From assembly GCA_910586725.1 (NCBI GenBank), contig CAJUJL010000031.1, positions 1 through 31,709 of the forward strand: a DNA stretch of 31,709 nt, in the 5' to 3' direction. The translations under genes and the position numbers were made by a program. The notes beneath the pieces are model-generated. The model did not search any database. It worked only from the letters and a program-made list of their open reading frames with translations, and was not told the origin of the DNA. This document shows positions 16,300 to 24,477 of the stretch, in pieces; within the stretch, counting starts at the first letter, position 1; each line of letters starts with the position of its first letter. This DNA is from an uncultured Lachnospiraceae bacterium (GTDB lineage Bacteria; Bacillota; Clostridia; Lachnospirales; Lachnospiraceae).

Positions 16300-17184
16300 T
16301 TAAAAAAATTTCTTTTTATTAAAAAACCAAAGACTCACAATAATGACAAGCAGACTAATTGCCGAAACAACCGGATAACCATACTTCCAGGTCAATTCCG
16401 GCATATTATAAAAATTCATTCCATACCAGCCCGCAATCAAGGTCAGAGGAAGAAAAATTGTCGTCACAACCGTCAAAAACTTCATAATATTATTCTGGTG
16501 AATCGAAATCTCCGACTGATAAACATCCTGCACCTGCATGGCATATTCCCGTAATGACTGAGCCTCTTGCTTAATCCGGTCAACGCGGTCTAAAAAATTG
16601 CTGCATATACGTTGCTTGACAGACAAAACATCTCCTACATCCGTCATCTGACAATAATAACAATACAAACGGGAAATTTCTTTTTTTATGCTCAGCATGC
16701 GATAATGAAAATGTTCTGTTTTTCCCTGCAGAACCATCTCTTCCATTTCTGCAATTTCACGCTCCAGCGAAGCCAGATACAAAATATCTTCTTCCACCAG
16801 AGCCATAAAAAAATCAGACAGAAACTCACCCATGGAATAATGGCCTTCGCCGACTCTTCTACGGATGAGATCAATCATTTCTTTTATTCTGGAATCTTCT
16901 TCTATAAAAATCAGTCTGTCCGTCAAAATATAAACGGCAAAATCAAAACTTCGCCGCTCCTTTTTTTTGATTGGCACATGAAATAATCCAAATAAATAAG
17001 AAGCATATGTTTCCATCTTGCAGAAAAATACTTTCTCTTCATCCCTGCTAAGAGAAAATTTTTCTTTTAGCTTTAATTCCATGCTCCATTCTTCTTCATC
17101 AAAAATCCCGACTCCACCGGAATTTTCTTCAAAACCTTTTCGATCCGTCTCTATAATACCTTCTTCACCGATAATAAAATACAT
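16300..17184 (-). CDS. CorA-family divalent cation transporter
   Basis: The 294-residue protein has the family layout: an N-terminal cytoplasmic domain with long helices (to about 235), TM1 ending in the pore signature YGMNF, a short loop MPELTWKYGYP and TM2 followed by KKKFF. GMN is the Mg2+ selectivity signature. The substrate is probably Mg2+ or Co2+, but family members vary. AGAAGG lies ten bases before the ATG. It follows ung by 49 bases on the same strand. Confidence 0.92.
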   Translation of the reverse strand: MYFIIGEEGIIETDRKGFEENSGGVGIFDEEEWSMELKLKEKFSLSRDEEKVFFCKMETYASYLFGLFHVPIKKKERRSFDFAVYILTDRLIFIEEDSRIKEMIDLIRRRVGEGHYSMGEFLSDFFMALVEEDILYLASLEREIAEMEEMVLQGKTEHFHYRMLSIKKEISRLYCYYCQMTDVGDVLSVKQRICSNFLDRVDRIKQEAQSLREYAMQVQDVYQSEISIHQNNIMKFLTVVTTIFLPLTLIAGWYGMNFYNMPELTWKYGYPVVSAISLLVIIVSLWFFNKKKFF

Positions 17185-17233
17185 TCCAGAAAAACCTTCT
17201 TTTTAAAGTAGCTATTTACAAATCTTTCTGAAA

Positions 17234-17920
17234 TTATTCATTGGGAATGTCTTCAATCTGCCAGTCAATCGGTTCTATGCCGTGCTCTTCTAAAAACGCG
17301 TTCGTCTGACTGAAATGTCTGCATCCAAAAAATCCCCGGTACGCAGACAATGGACTTGGATGCGGAGCCTTTAACACCAAATGCTTAGGATTTGTCAGCA
17401 TAGGCATTTTACTTTGCGCCGGACGGCCCCAAAGCAGGTACACAACCGGACGATCCTGTTCATTCACAGCCCTTATTACCGCATCCGTAAATTTTTCCCA
17501 TCCTTTTCCCTGATGAGAATTTGCCTGATGAGCCCGCACGGTCAACACCGTATTCAAAAGCAGAACACCCTGATCCGCCCATTTTTTTAAATATCCGTTA
17601 TTGGGAATCGCACAGCCCAGATCGTCATGCAGCTCCTGATAGATGTTTTGCAGAGAAGGAGGAATGTCTTTTTGGCTTGGCAGCACAGAAAAACTAAGTC
17701 CGTGCGCCTGATTTACATTATGATAGGGATCCTGCCCCAAAAGCAATACTTTCACTTTACTAAGCGGCGTAAAATGAAAAGCGTTGAAAATATCGTCTGC
17801 CGGAGGATATATTACAGTTTTGCCGTACTCTTCCTTGATAAAAGTGTACAATTCTCTGTAATAAGGCGCTTTAAACTCCTCCGAAACCGCCGCAAGCCAA
17901 TCGTTTGCAATCATTCCCAT
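17234..17920 (-). CDS. ung: Uracil-DNA glycosylase (family 1)
   Basis: Ung removes uracil from DNA to start base excision repair. The 228-residue protein has the catalytic GQDPYH at 62-67 (Asp64), the NTVLTVRAHQANSH stretch and the DNA-intercalating loop HPSPLS at 187-192. Both belong to the family 1 enzymes. The frame is open 17 codons upstream, but GGGAGG lies eight bases before the ATG at 17920. It starts 19 bases after hisF, so it is probably cotranscribed with the his genes. Confidence 0.97.
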   Translation of the reverse strand: MGMIANDWLAAVSEEFKAPYYRELYTFIKEEYGKTVIYPPADDIFNAFHFTPLSKVKVLLLGQDPYHNVNQAHGLSFSVLPSQKDIPPSLQNIYQELHDDLGCAIPNNGYLKKWADQGVLLLNTVLTVRAHQANSHQGKGWEKFTDAVIRAVNEQDRPVVYLLWGRPAQSKMPMLTNPKHLVLKAPHPSPLSAYRGFFGCRHFSQTNAFLEEHGIEPIDWQIEDIPNE

Positions 17921-17939
17921 CTGCTTTTCCTCCCTTTGC

Positions 17940-18701
17940 CTATCTTCTGACAGATACGCCTTGATCCGCAAGGTAATTTTTCAGTTCCATAATCTCCAGT
18001 TCTTTGTAATGAAACAGCGACGCCGCCAACGCCGCATCTGCTTCTCCCTTTGTCAGCGCCTCGTAAAAATGCTCCTTTGTGCCGGCGCCGCCCGAAGCGA
18101 TGACCGGAATCGAAACATTTTGCGCAATGATTTTTGTAAGTTCTATATCATAACCGGCCTTGGTTCCATCACAATCCATGCTGGTCAGCAAGATTTCTCC
18201 CGCTCCCAGCCGGTCAACCTGAATTGCCCATTCCACTGCGTCAATTCCGACATCAATGCGGCCTCCATGCTTATAAATATTCCATCCGCTTCCATCTTTT
18301 CTGCGCCTGGCGTCAATCGCAACTACAACGCACTGGCTGCCAAATTTATCCGCGGCTTCCGAAATAAGCTGCGGCCGGTCAATCGCAGAGGAATTGATGG
18401 ATATTTTGTCTGCGCCTTCCCGCAGCAGCGCTTTAAAGTCCTCCACCGTACGAATGCCTCCCCCTACGGTAAAAGGAATAAATACTTTCTCGGCTACCTG
18501 GCGCACCATATCCACAACTGTTGCCCGATGGTCAGAAGAAGCCGTAATATCTAAAAATACGACTTCATCCGCTCCCGCTTTATCATATGCTGCCGCAATC
18601 TCAATCGGATCCCCGGCGTCTTTTAAATTTACAAAATTTACTCCTTTGACTACCCTGCCGTTATTGACATCCAGGCAGGGTATAATTCTTTTCGTAAACA
18701 T
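17940..18701 (-). CDS. hisF: Imidazole glycerol phosphate synthase cyclase subunit HisF
   Basis: HisF uses ammonia from HisH to make imidazole glycerol phosphate and AICAR in histidine synthesis. The 253-residue barrel has catalytic Asp11 (IIPCLD) and Asp130 (VVAID), plus FTVGGGIRT and ASGGAGT phosphate loops. The open frame runs 53 codons further upstream into hisH, but the family start MFTKRIIPCLD has AGGAAGG before it. It is 13 bases after hisH. The AICAR product also feeds purine synthesis, while the parent nucleotide AIR feeds ThiC. Confidence 0.97.
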   Translation of the reverse strand: MFTKRIIPCLDVNNGRVVKGVNFVNLKDAGDPIEIAAAYDKAGADEVVFLDITASSDHRATVVDMVRQVAEKVFIPFTVGGGIRTVEDFKALLREGADKISINSSAIDRPQLISEAADKFGSQCVVVAIDARRRKDGSGWNIYKHGGRIDVGIDAVEWAIQVDRLGAGEILLTSMDCDGTKAGYDIELTKIIAQNVSIPVIASGGAGTKEHFYEALTKGEADAALAASLFHYKELEIMELKNYLADQGVSVRR

Positions 18702-18714
18702 CGATATGTCCTTC

Positions 18715-19317
18715 CTAAAGCCTTGCAAATTCAGATAAAATAGAAAGTCCCGCACTTCCGCTCTTCTCAGGATGAAACTGACAGGCAAACAGATTTCCCT
18801 GCTCCACAGACGCATGAATATGCACGCCATATTCCGCAGACGCCCTGACAATGCTCTCATCTTCCGCTTTTAAATAATAAGAATGCACAAAATAAACATA
18901 AGGCGACGCATCTGAATTTTGAAATAAGGTCCCATTATTTTCAAGGGTAAGAGAATTCCAGCCAATGTGCGGTATCTTAAGACCTTCCCGATCCGGGATT
19001 CTAAGAATTCTGCCTTTTAAAAGACCAAGCCCTTCGATCCCCGGGCTTTCCTCGCTTCCCTCAAACAAGAGCTGAAGCCCCAGGCAAATTCCAAGCACAG
19101 GCTTCTCTTCAGACGCCTCCTGAAGCATTTTATCTATTTCGTATTTTTTTAACTGCTCCATTGCCGCGCCAAAAGATCCCACTCCCGGCAGAATAACCTT
19201 ATCGGCTTTACGAACTTCCTTCCTGTCTCTTGTAATAATGCTTTGCTCCCCTAAAAAAGCCAGCGCTTTCTCTACGCTCTTTAAGTTGCCCGCATCATAA
19301 TCTAAAATCGCTATCAT
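18715..19317 (-). CDS. hisH: Imidazole glycerol phosphate synthase glutamine amidotransferase subunit HisH
   Basis: HisH hydrolyses glutamine and passes ammonia to HisF. The 200-residue class I amidotransferase has MIAILDYDAGNLKSV at the start, nucleophile Cys78 in GICLGLQLLF, and FHPEKSG with the catalytic His and Glu near residue 182. AGGAT lies before the ATG. It starts 12 bases after the Lys-rich anchored protein. Other his genes are not in the window, so hisHF are an isolated pair here. Confidence 0.97.
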   Translation of the reverse strand: MIAILDYDAGNLKSVEKALAFLGEQSIITRDRKEVRKADKVILPGVGSFGAAMEQLKKYEIDKMLQEASEEKPVLGICLGLQLLFEGSEESPGIEGLGLLKGRILRIPDREGLKIPHIGWNSLTLENNGTLFQNSDASPYVYFVHSYYLKAEDESIVRASAEYGVHIHASVEQGNLFACQFHPEKSGSAGLSILSEFARL

Positions 19318-19329
19318 ATCCCATTTATC

Positions 19330-20652
19330 CTATTCTGTAAGCCCCTGTGCTTTTACAAGCTGATAAACCCTGACCGAATACTCCGTCCGGTTATTTAACC
19401 TGTAGAGTTCCCTGGCTTCTTCTTCGCTTACCTGAAACTTTTCCTGAAGCCGCGTAACAATCTGGCTTTGCAGGTTATCATATTCCTTTTGTATCTGACA
19501 AGCTGCCGCATCTTCATAATTGGCATCGTATCTGCCCAATGCGCAAATATAGGAATCCAGCGCCATTGTATATTTTCCGGAACCATATAAACTGTCCCCA
19601 TTTGCCATCTTTCCCTGTACCTTGGCAAGCAAAAATACCTTCTGACAGAATTCTTCATCCGCAGACTTGGCTTCAAGCCCTGCAATCGTCTCGTAAGCAT
19701 CCACATAATTCTGCGCCGCATACGCAGCCTTGGCCTCTTCTATACTCGTTGAATATCCAAGCAGCGTAGATGAAATAATCACAAAAAGCATCACCGAGAA
19801 ACACATAATAAAAATCAAAATTACCGGTGCCTTCGGAAGCGGTGGCGATAAATCCACTTCTTTTGGTTTCTTCGGCTTTTTCTCTTTCTTTTCTTTCTTG
19901 GGCTTTGGCTCTTTGGCTTTTTTCTCTTTTGGCTTCTTCTCTTTTGCTTTCTTTTCTTTTTTGTCTTTTTTCTTTTTGCCTTTGTCCTTTTTGGAGCCGG
20001 ATTCACCGGCTTCTCCTTCTGACGCCTGTTCCTTTTCATCCGTCACTTCATCGTCATCGTCTCCAAATAAGATCTTGGAAAGTTTTCCGAAAAAACCTTT
20101 TTTTTCTTCTTTCTTTGACTCTTTCTTCGGCTTCTTCTCAGGCGTCTCCCGCTCTGAATATTCTTCCTCAAAATCATCATCTTCCTGATAGACCGAACCG
20201 GCGGCTCCGGAAATATCGGATATATCCTCCGCCGTAGGCAGACTTGAGAGCGCTTCCGATAATTCCCGCTCTTCCTCGGAAACATGCTCATCATTGGTTC
20301 CGGCTTCCTTTGGATCCGCAGACGGTTCGATCCAGGAATCATCTTCTAATGTATCCACTTCAAATCTGTCTTCTTTCTGGGTCTGTTTGACGGCAGACGC
20401 CTCTTTTGCGGTATTTACAATACCCTCCAGATTGCCAAAAAAACCGTCTTCTGTTTTGCCTGCAGACTCCGGACCGCTTATTTCCTCCTCAAACTCCCGG
20501 ATCACATCATCTATATCCGTTTCATCCAAATCGCTTTCAAATTCTTTGACAAAATCCGCACTGGTTCTCCGCCTCTTCCTGTCTGCTTCCGCTTTTCTCT
20601 CCGGAGAAACATTATTCAGCAAGGAATCCAAATATTCCTCAGTCTTATTCAC
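19330..20652 (-). CDS. Lys-rich, single-pass membrane protein with a TPR-like C-terminal domain
   Basis: I do not recognise a named family. The 440-residue protein has an acidic, probably disordered N-terminal half (1-170), a very Lys-rich segment (172-266, many KKEKK and KEKKPK repeats) containing GFFGKLSKILFGDDDD, and one transmembrane helix at about 276-299. After it comes a helical repeat region (305-440) such as AKAAYAAQNYVDAYETIAGL and GKYTMALDSYICAL, which look like TPR pairs. There is no signal peptide, so the charged half should be cytoplasmic and the TPR-like part outside. The start is GTG at 20652 with AGGAGG eight to nine bases before it. It leads the hisH-hisF-ung run. Its role is unknown; it could organise a membrane or envelope complex. 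Confidence 0.82.
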   Translation of the reverse strand: MNKTEEYLDSLLNNVSPERKAEADRKRRRTSADFVKEFESDLDETDIDDVIREFEEEISGPESAGKTEDGFFGNLEGIVNTAKEASAVKQTQKEDRFEVDTLEDDSWIEPSADPKEAGTNDEHVSEEERELSEALSSLPTAEDISDISGAAGSVYQEDDDFEEEYSERETPEKKPKKESKKEEKKGFFGKLSKILFGDDDDEVTDEKEQASEGEAGESGSKKDKGKKKKDKKEKKAKEKKPKEKKAKEPKPKKEKKEKKPKKPKEVDLSPPLPKAPVILIFIMCFSVMLFVIISSTLLGYSTSIEEAKAAYAAQNYVDAYETIAGLEAKSADEEFCQKVFLLAKVQGKMANGDSLYGSGKYTMALDSYICALGRYDANYEDAAACQIQKEYDNLQSQIVTRLQEKFQVSEEEARELYRLNNRTEYSVRVYQLVKAQGLTE

Positions 20653-20692
20653 CGCGAATACCTCCTGTATTTATACCATTTATACCTAGGAA

Positions 20693-20717
20693 GGGATGTG
20701 ACAAACCATCACATCCC
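20693..20717 (-). terminator. Hairpin after cheV, likely terminator
   Basis: GGGATGTGA (20693-20701) and TCACATCCC (20709-20717) form a 9-base stem with a 7-base loop, 10 bases past the cheV stop. The run after it on the minus strand (TTCCTAGG) is a poor U-tract. The arms also give TGTGA-N7-TCACA, close to a Crp-type box but with different spacing from the two sites at 24213 and 25043. Confidence 0.5.
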
Positions 20718-20727
20718 TCAACTATTG

Positions 20728-21636
20728 TTATGCTTCAAAACGAGAATCAACCAAACTATCAATCGTCTCAACCAGTTTGCCGATTTCCGGCTTTGTCAAC
20801 TGTGCATCTGCTCCAAGCTGTTCTCCCTTACGACGCATCTCATCATTTACAAGAGATGAAAAAATAACAAGCGGTATCGCCCTTGCCTCATCATCGGTCT
20901 TAACAAGTTTTGTCAAACGATGTCCGTCCATCAGCGGCATTTCTATATCCGTAATGATACAATGCACCATGCTGTCCAATACGCCACGTCTCTTAAAATC
21001 ACAGATTTTATTCCATGCTTCCTGTCCGTTCGCCGTAACAATCTGCTTTGTATAGCCCGCTTTCTTAAGACAGTCTGTAATCAGTTTGCTAAGCAGCGGC
21101 GAATCTTCCGCAATCAAAATCGGATTCTCACTTCTGTCATGTCCTTCATAATCATCCAGATCGGATATTTTCAGACCTGTCTCCGGGCTGATGTCCGTTA
21201 CAATTCGTTCAAAATCCAAAATAACAACCAGATTATCATTTAATTTGACAACACCGGTAGAAACTCCGCTGTCATCGGAGTTGATGGTGGAATCCGGCTT
21301 AATGATGTCTTCCCAGGATACTCTATGTATGCCGATTACTTCATCTACATGAAACGCAATATTTAATTTATTGAAGTTGGTTATGATAAAAAGCCCTTCT
21401 TTTTCATCTTCCGGAATTCCAATGCATCTTTTTAAGCTGATTACCGTAATCATAACATCACGCGGCATGAAAATGCCTTCTACGCATGGATTCGCATGAG
21501 GAATCGGGGTAACCGGCTGATAGGATAAAATTTCACGTATCTTCGCCACATTAATTCCGTATCGGTTTCTGCCCAACGCAAATTCCAATATCTCCAGTTC
21601 GTTTGTCCCGCTTTCCAATAATATATTTGTATCCAT
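20728..21636 (-). CDS. cheV: Chemotaxis protein CheV (CheW-REC fusion)
   Basis: CheV couples chemoreceptors to CheA and tunes adaptation at the membrane-associated receptor array. The 302-residue protein has an N-terminal CheW domain (about 15-150; ILEFALGRNRYGINVAKIREI, TPIPHANPCVEGIF) and a C-terminal receiver domain (about 172-298) with IAEDSPL, the phospho-acceptor Asp in IITDIEMPLMDG and the Lys in QLTKPE. The start at 21636 has GGAGG 8-9 bases before it; a longer frame has none. It is the only recognisable motility gene in the window. Confidence 0.96.
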   Translation of the reverse strand: MDTNILLESGTNELEILEFALGRNRYGINVAKIREILSYQPVTPIPHANPCVEGIFMPRDVMITVISLKRCIGIPEDEKEGLFIITNFNKLNIAFHVDEVIGIHRVSWEDIIKPDSTINSDDSGVSTGVVKLNDNLVVILDFERIVTDISPETGLKISDLDDYEGHDRSENPILIAEDSPLLSKLITDCLKKAGYTKQIVTANGQEAWNKICDFKRRGVLDSMVHCIITDIEMPLMDGHRLTKLVKTDDEARAIPLVIFSSLVNDEMRRKGEQLGADAQLTKPEIGKLVETIDSLVDSRFEA

Positions 21637-21702
21637 ATCTTTTTCCTCCCGGCATATTATCATTATTTTTTATTTAAAAACGACATTTCCTGTTCTGTCT
21701 GC

Positions 21703-21711
21703 ATTATACCA
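21703..21711 (-). promoter_or_regulatory. Extended -10 promoter of cheV
   Basis: On the minus strand TGG-TATAAT (TATAAT at 21703-21708) is an extended -10 element placed about 60 bases before cheV. No convincing -35 was found. There is no sigma-D type GCCGATAA here, so cheV appears to use the housekeeping sigma factor. Confidence 0.45.
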
Positions 21712-21737
21712 CAAAAACAGCGTTATGTATTATATTT

Positions 21738-22493
21738 TTATAAATTCACCATATGAAACGCGCCGTCCAGATTGATTTTCAACTGAAGACCGGTAATTTC
21801 CTGAATCTCTTTGGGAATCTCAAACAGAAGGACTGTTTTCTTTGTCTCGCCCGCTTTTATATCCCCCTGAAAGGTAGACAGATCATTAGAAAGAATCGTA
21901 GTCTGCGCCATGGCTTTTTCCGTCTCATTGACAATCACCTGAAAGGTGGGCGCAGCCTGCAGCATATCTATATGTATATCCTGCTTCTCCTGGTTTGACA
22001 AATCCACATTCAATACCAGAAGCTGCCGTCCTGCTGACGCATCCACAGCATACACATCGGACTGCTCATATGTGGTGCACAGCCTGTTTCCTGCATAGAC
22101 AGCCTGAATATTTCCCAGGTTCAGGGCTTCACTGATTGTTGAAACCGTTTCGGGACTTTCCGTATCCGCAGTCTGCGTATCCGACGCGCTATCTTCCCGC
22201 TCATCCGATGCTTCCGTATTTTCCGATGCTTCTTCCTCCGCATCTTCTTCCGTCGTAAGCTCCGTATCCTCTTCTAATGGCTCTTCTTCATTTTCACCAT
22301 CCAGAACCTCCTGCATGACAAATACCTCTCCGTCCTGCTGATACGTATTATACTTTGCTACTACGCGAGAAGCGTAACTTATGACAGCATCCTCCTCATC
22401 CGGCGTCAATACATAGAAATCATTGCCGCATCCGGTAAATACAAAAGCTGCCGCAAGCGCTGCTGCGGTAATCTTAATTTTTGCGCTTTTCAT
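21738..22493 (-). CDS. Lipoprotein with acidic low-complexity linker
   Basis: The 251-residue protein starts with a lipoprotein signal peptide (KSAKIKITAAALAAAFVF) and lipobox FTGC, with the lipidated Cys at 22. A short helical part (DEEDAVISYASRVVAKYN) precedes a Glu/Asp/Ser/Thr-rich linker at about 65-125. A C-terminal beta-rich domain (LLVLNVDLSNQEKQDIHI; ETKKTVLLFEIPKE) resembles immunoglobulin-like DUF4352-type folds. The start at 22493 has GGAGG six bases before it. Outer face of the membrane is the expected location. It lies 85 bases after the histidine kinase on the same strand and could be its partner, but this is only positional. Confidence 0.82.
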   Translation of the reverse strand: MKSAKIKITAAALAAAFVFTGCGNDFYVLTPDEEDAVISYASRVVAKYNTYQQDGEVFVMQEVLDGENEEEPLEEDTELTTEEDAEEEASENTEASDEREDSASDTQTADTESPETVSTISEALNLGNIQAVYAGNRLCTTYEQSDVYAVDASAGRQLLVLNVDLSNQEKQDIHIDMLQAAPTFQVIVNETEKAMAQTTILSNDLSTFQGDIKAGETKKTVLLFEIPKEIQEITGLQLKINLDGAFHMVNL

Positions 22494-22578
22494 CTTGTGC
22501 CTCCGCTCCATAAAAATCTATGAACATTTTTATTCTAACATTATTTCAAAGAATGGGCAACTATTAATTATAATTTTA

Positions 22579-24057
22579 TCACTGGCTTTTTGTATCCAGC
22601 TCAAACCAGAACTCCACGCCGTTTGCATGGTTTCTTACGCCGCACTCCCTGTGAAAGGAATCCATAATCGCCTTTACAATGGAAAGCCCAATGCCGCTGC
22701 CGCCATATTCCCTGGTCCTTGCCTTGTCCACTTTATAAAATTTAACCCATATCTGATCAACATCTTCGGGCGGGATCTGCTGGCCTGTATTAAAAACACT
22801 GACGCGGACATAATCTTCCATCTGAGTATATTTAATATCAATATGCTTTGGATCCTGCACATGATGAATCGCATTGCTCAAATAATTTGTCACTACCTCT
22901 TCTACTTTAAATTCATCCGCCCAGACATACATCGGCATATCCGTATTAAACGTCAGCGTAATCTCATTTTGTTTCAATAAAATCGACGCGGACGCAAGAA
23001 CGCCGCGGATCAATTCCGTCAGATCAAATCTTTCCATCGTCACAATGTCGTTCCCAAATTCCAGCTGATTCAACGTCAGAAGCTTCTTCACCATCTGATT
23101 CATTTTGTCGGCTTCATCCATAATCACTTCACAATAAAAGCTTCTGCTTTCTTCGTCTTCATTGATACATTCCAAAAGACCCTCTGCATACCCCTGAATC
23201 AATGCAAGCGGCGTTTTCAGCTCATGCGAAACATTGGATAAAAAGTCTTTGCGCATTTCATCAATCTGAGTTTTTCTTTCTATATCAATCAGCAGCTCAT
23301 TATTCGCACTCTTTAATTCGGAAATTGTTTTCTCCAGCGTATGCGACAGCTGATTGATATGTTCGCCCAGCTGATCAATTTCATTTTCTCCCTTGCTTTG
23401 ATATTTTGCGTTAAAATCCAGATCTGTCATCCTTTTGGATATGTCCGTAAGCTCAAGAATCGGCTTTGCAATTTTTCTTGACGCAAAAACACTTAACATC
23501 GCGCTCAAAATTACGGCCAGAGTGCCGCTGTACGCCAGAAAACGATTGGAAATCCCGGCGCTTTCCCGTATGCTTTCCAATGCCGTACGCATCAGAATCA
23601 AATTTCCGTCCGATAAAGTTCCCAGCAAAATCAAATACTCGGAACCCATTCTGGAATCCGCCTGTTTTCTAAGCACGTAATCATTTGTCTCTTTGATAAT
23701 TTCAGAAGCGCCGGAATCATAATTTCCAAAAAGCACGTCCATAAACTGCCTTTTGATTGTCTGCGTATCGTTTACGGAAGTCCGGACAATAGATCCGTCC
23801 GCACTGATAATCAAAATAGAAATATTGCCGTCAGAACAAATCCTCTCAAACTCCACATCAAATCCGGCGCTTTCCATCGTATCCTGTCTGCTTTCGCCGT
23901 CTATTGTAGAAAACCCTTCCAGCATGGCTTTCTGCTTATTATACGTATAGTAATATTCCAAAAATGTAGTATTTAAAAACCAGCACAGCAAAACCGTCCC
24001 GGCCACCATTCCCAATATGGTTCCCATATACTGCATGGTAAGGGATTTTTTTAACAT
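22579..24057 (-). CDS. Sensor histidine kinase (HAMP-HisKA-HATPase)
   Basis: The 492-residue protein has TM1 at about 12-32, an extracellular sensor of about 140 residues, TM2 at about 174-193, a HAMP linker (195-247) and a coiled helix. A HisKA box with phospho-acceptor His278 in SNVSHELKTPLALIQ follows, then the ATPase with N box (NYLSNAIHH) and G box (YGGSGIGLSIVKAIM). GAGGTGG precedes the start. The usual overlapping response regulator gene is absent: upstream come 222 bases and then the divergent ferredoxin. Its partner must lie elsewhere. Confidence 0.94.
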   Translation of the reverse strand: MLKKSLTMQYMGTILGMVAGTVLLCWFLNTTFLEYYYTYNKQKAMLEGFSTIDGESRQDTMESAGFDVEFERICSDGNISILIISADGSIVRTSVNDTQTIKRQFMDVLFGNYDSGASEIIKETNDYVLRKQADSRMGSEYLILLGTLSDGNLILMRTALESIRESAGISNRFLAYSGTLAVILSAMLSVFASRKIAKPILELTDISKRMTDLDFNAKYQSKGENEIDQLGEHINQLSHTLEKTISELKSANNELLIDIERKTQIDEMRKDFLSNVSHELKTPLALIQGYAEGLLECINEDEESRSFYCEVIMDEADKMNQMVKKLLTLNQLEFGNDIVTMERFDLTELIRGVLASASILLKQNEITLTFNTDMPMYVWADEFKVEEVVTNYLSNAIHHVQDPKHIDIKYTQMEDYVRVSVFNTGQQIPPEDVDQIWVKFYKVDKARTREYGGSGIGLSIVKAIMDSFHRECGVRNHANGVEFWFELDTKSQ

Positions 24058-24212
24058 TCCGCCACCTCAAATCTATTGTATTTTCCTGTTATCCACGCTT
24101 TGTTCCGCTTCTAAATCATCTTAACGCTTCCATCCTGAAAAGTCCATGTCTTTTTCATGGCTTTGAATCCGGTTTCTCCTGTCTTCCCGACATTTTATGA
24201 TTTCCGGTTTTA

Positions 24213-24227
24213 TGTGACTTTGTCACA
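24213..24227 (+). promoter_or_regulatory. Crp/Fnr-type operator before the ferredoxin gene
   Basis: TGTGACTTTGTCACA is a perfect palindrome around a central T. Its centre (24220) is 29 bases before the first base of TATACT (24249-24254), so it sits about 41 bases upstream of the expected start. This is the class II activator position. The -35 region has no consensus (CAGAAA), as expected for an activator-dependent promoter. The likely regulator is the Crp/Fnr protein encoded at 25424-26098. Confidence 0.75.
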
Positions 24228-24248
24228 GAAAGAAAAGAATCCCTCCTG

Positions 24249-24254
24249 TATACT
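24249..24254 (+). promoter_or_regulatory. -10 element of the ferredoxin promoter
   Basis: TATACT on the plus strand, 10 bases before the AGGAGG of the ferredoxin gene, gives a start near 24261 with a very short leader. It works with the operator 29 bases upstream. Confidence 0.55.
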
Positions 24255-24279
24255 GATACAAAACAGGAGGAGTTATCAT

Positions 24280-24477
24280 ATGATAAAAAGAAAAGCAGCC
24301 GTCAACATCCGGGAATGCGTAGCCTGCGGATGCTGCATGAAAATCTGCCCAAAACGCGCAATCACCATACATAAGGGCATATACGCAAACGTCAATAAAG
24401 ATTTATGCGTCGGATGCGGTCTCTGCGCAAAAGAGTGTCCGGCAGACATTATCACGCTGGAGGTGACGGAACAATGA
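24280..24477 (+). CDS. Ferredoxin-like protein with two [4Fe-4S] clusters
   Basis: The 65-residue protein has two standard cluster motifs: C13-C16-C19-C23 (CVACGCCMKICP) and C43-C46-C49-C53 (CVGCGLCAKECP). Each is CxxCxxCxxxCP, typical of 8Fe ferredoxins that move electrons at low potential in the cytoplasm. The start at 24280 has AGGAGG nine bases before it. The frame runs further left, but over the operator and promoter. The stop overlaps the next gene by four bases (ATGA), so the two are translated as a pair and may form one electron-transfer unit. Confidence 0.92.
   Translation: MIKRKAAVNIRECVACGCCMKICPKRAITIHKGIYANVNKDLCVGCGLCAKECPADIITLEVTEQ

Noticed and set aside
17961..18554. 197-codon open frame on the plus strand within hisF
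   Set aside because: Antisense to hisF, whose motifs are complete.
19821..20188. Open frames on both strands in the Lys-rich coding region
   Set aside because: They arise from the AAG/AAA repeats of the real gene and code for Phe/Ser- or Arg/Lys-only sequence.
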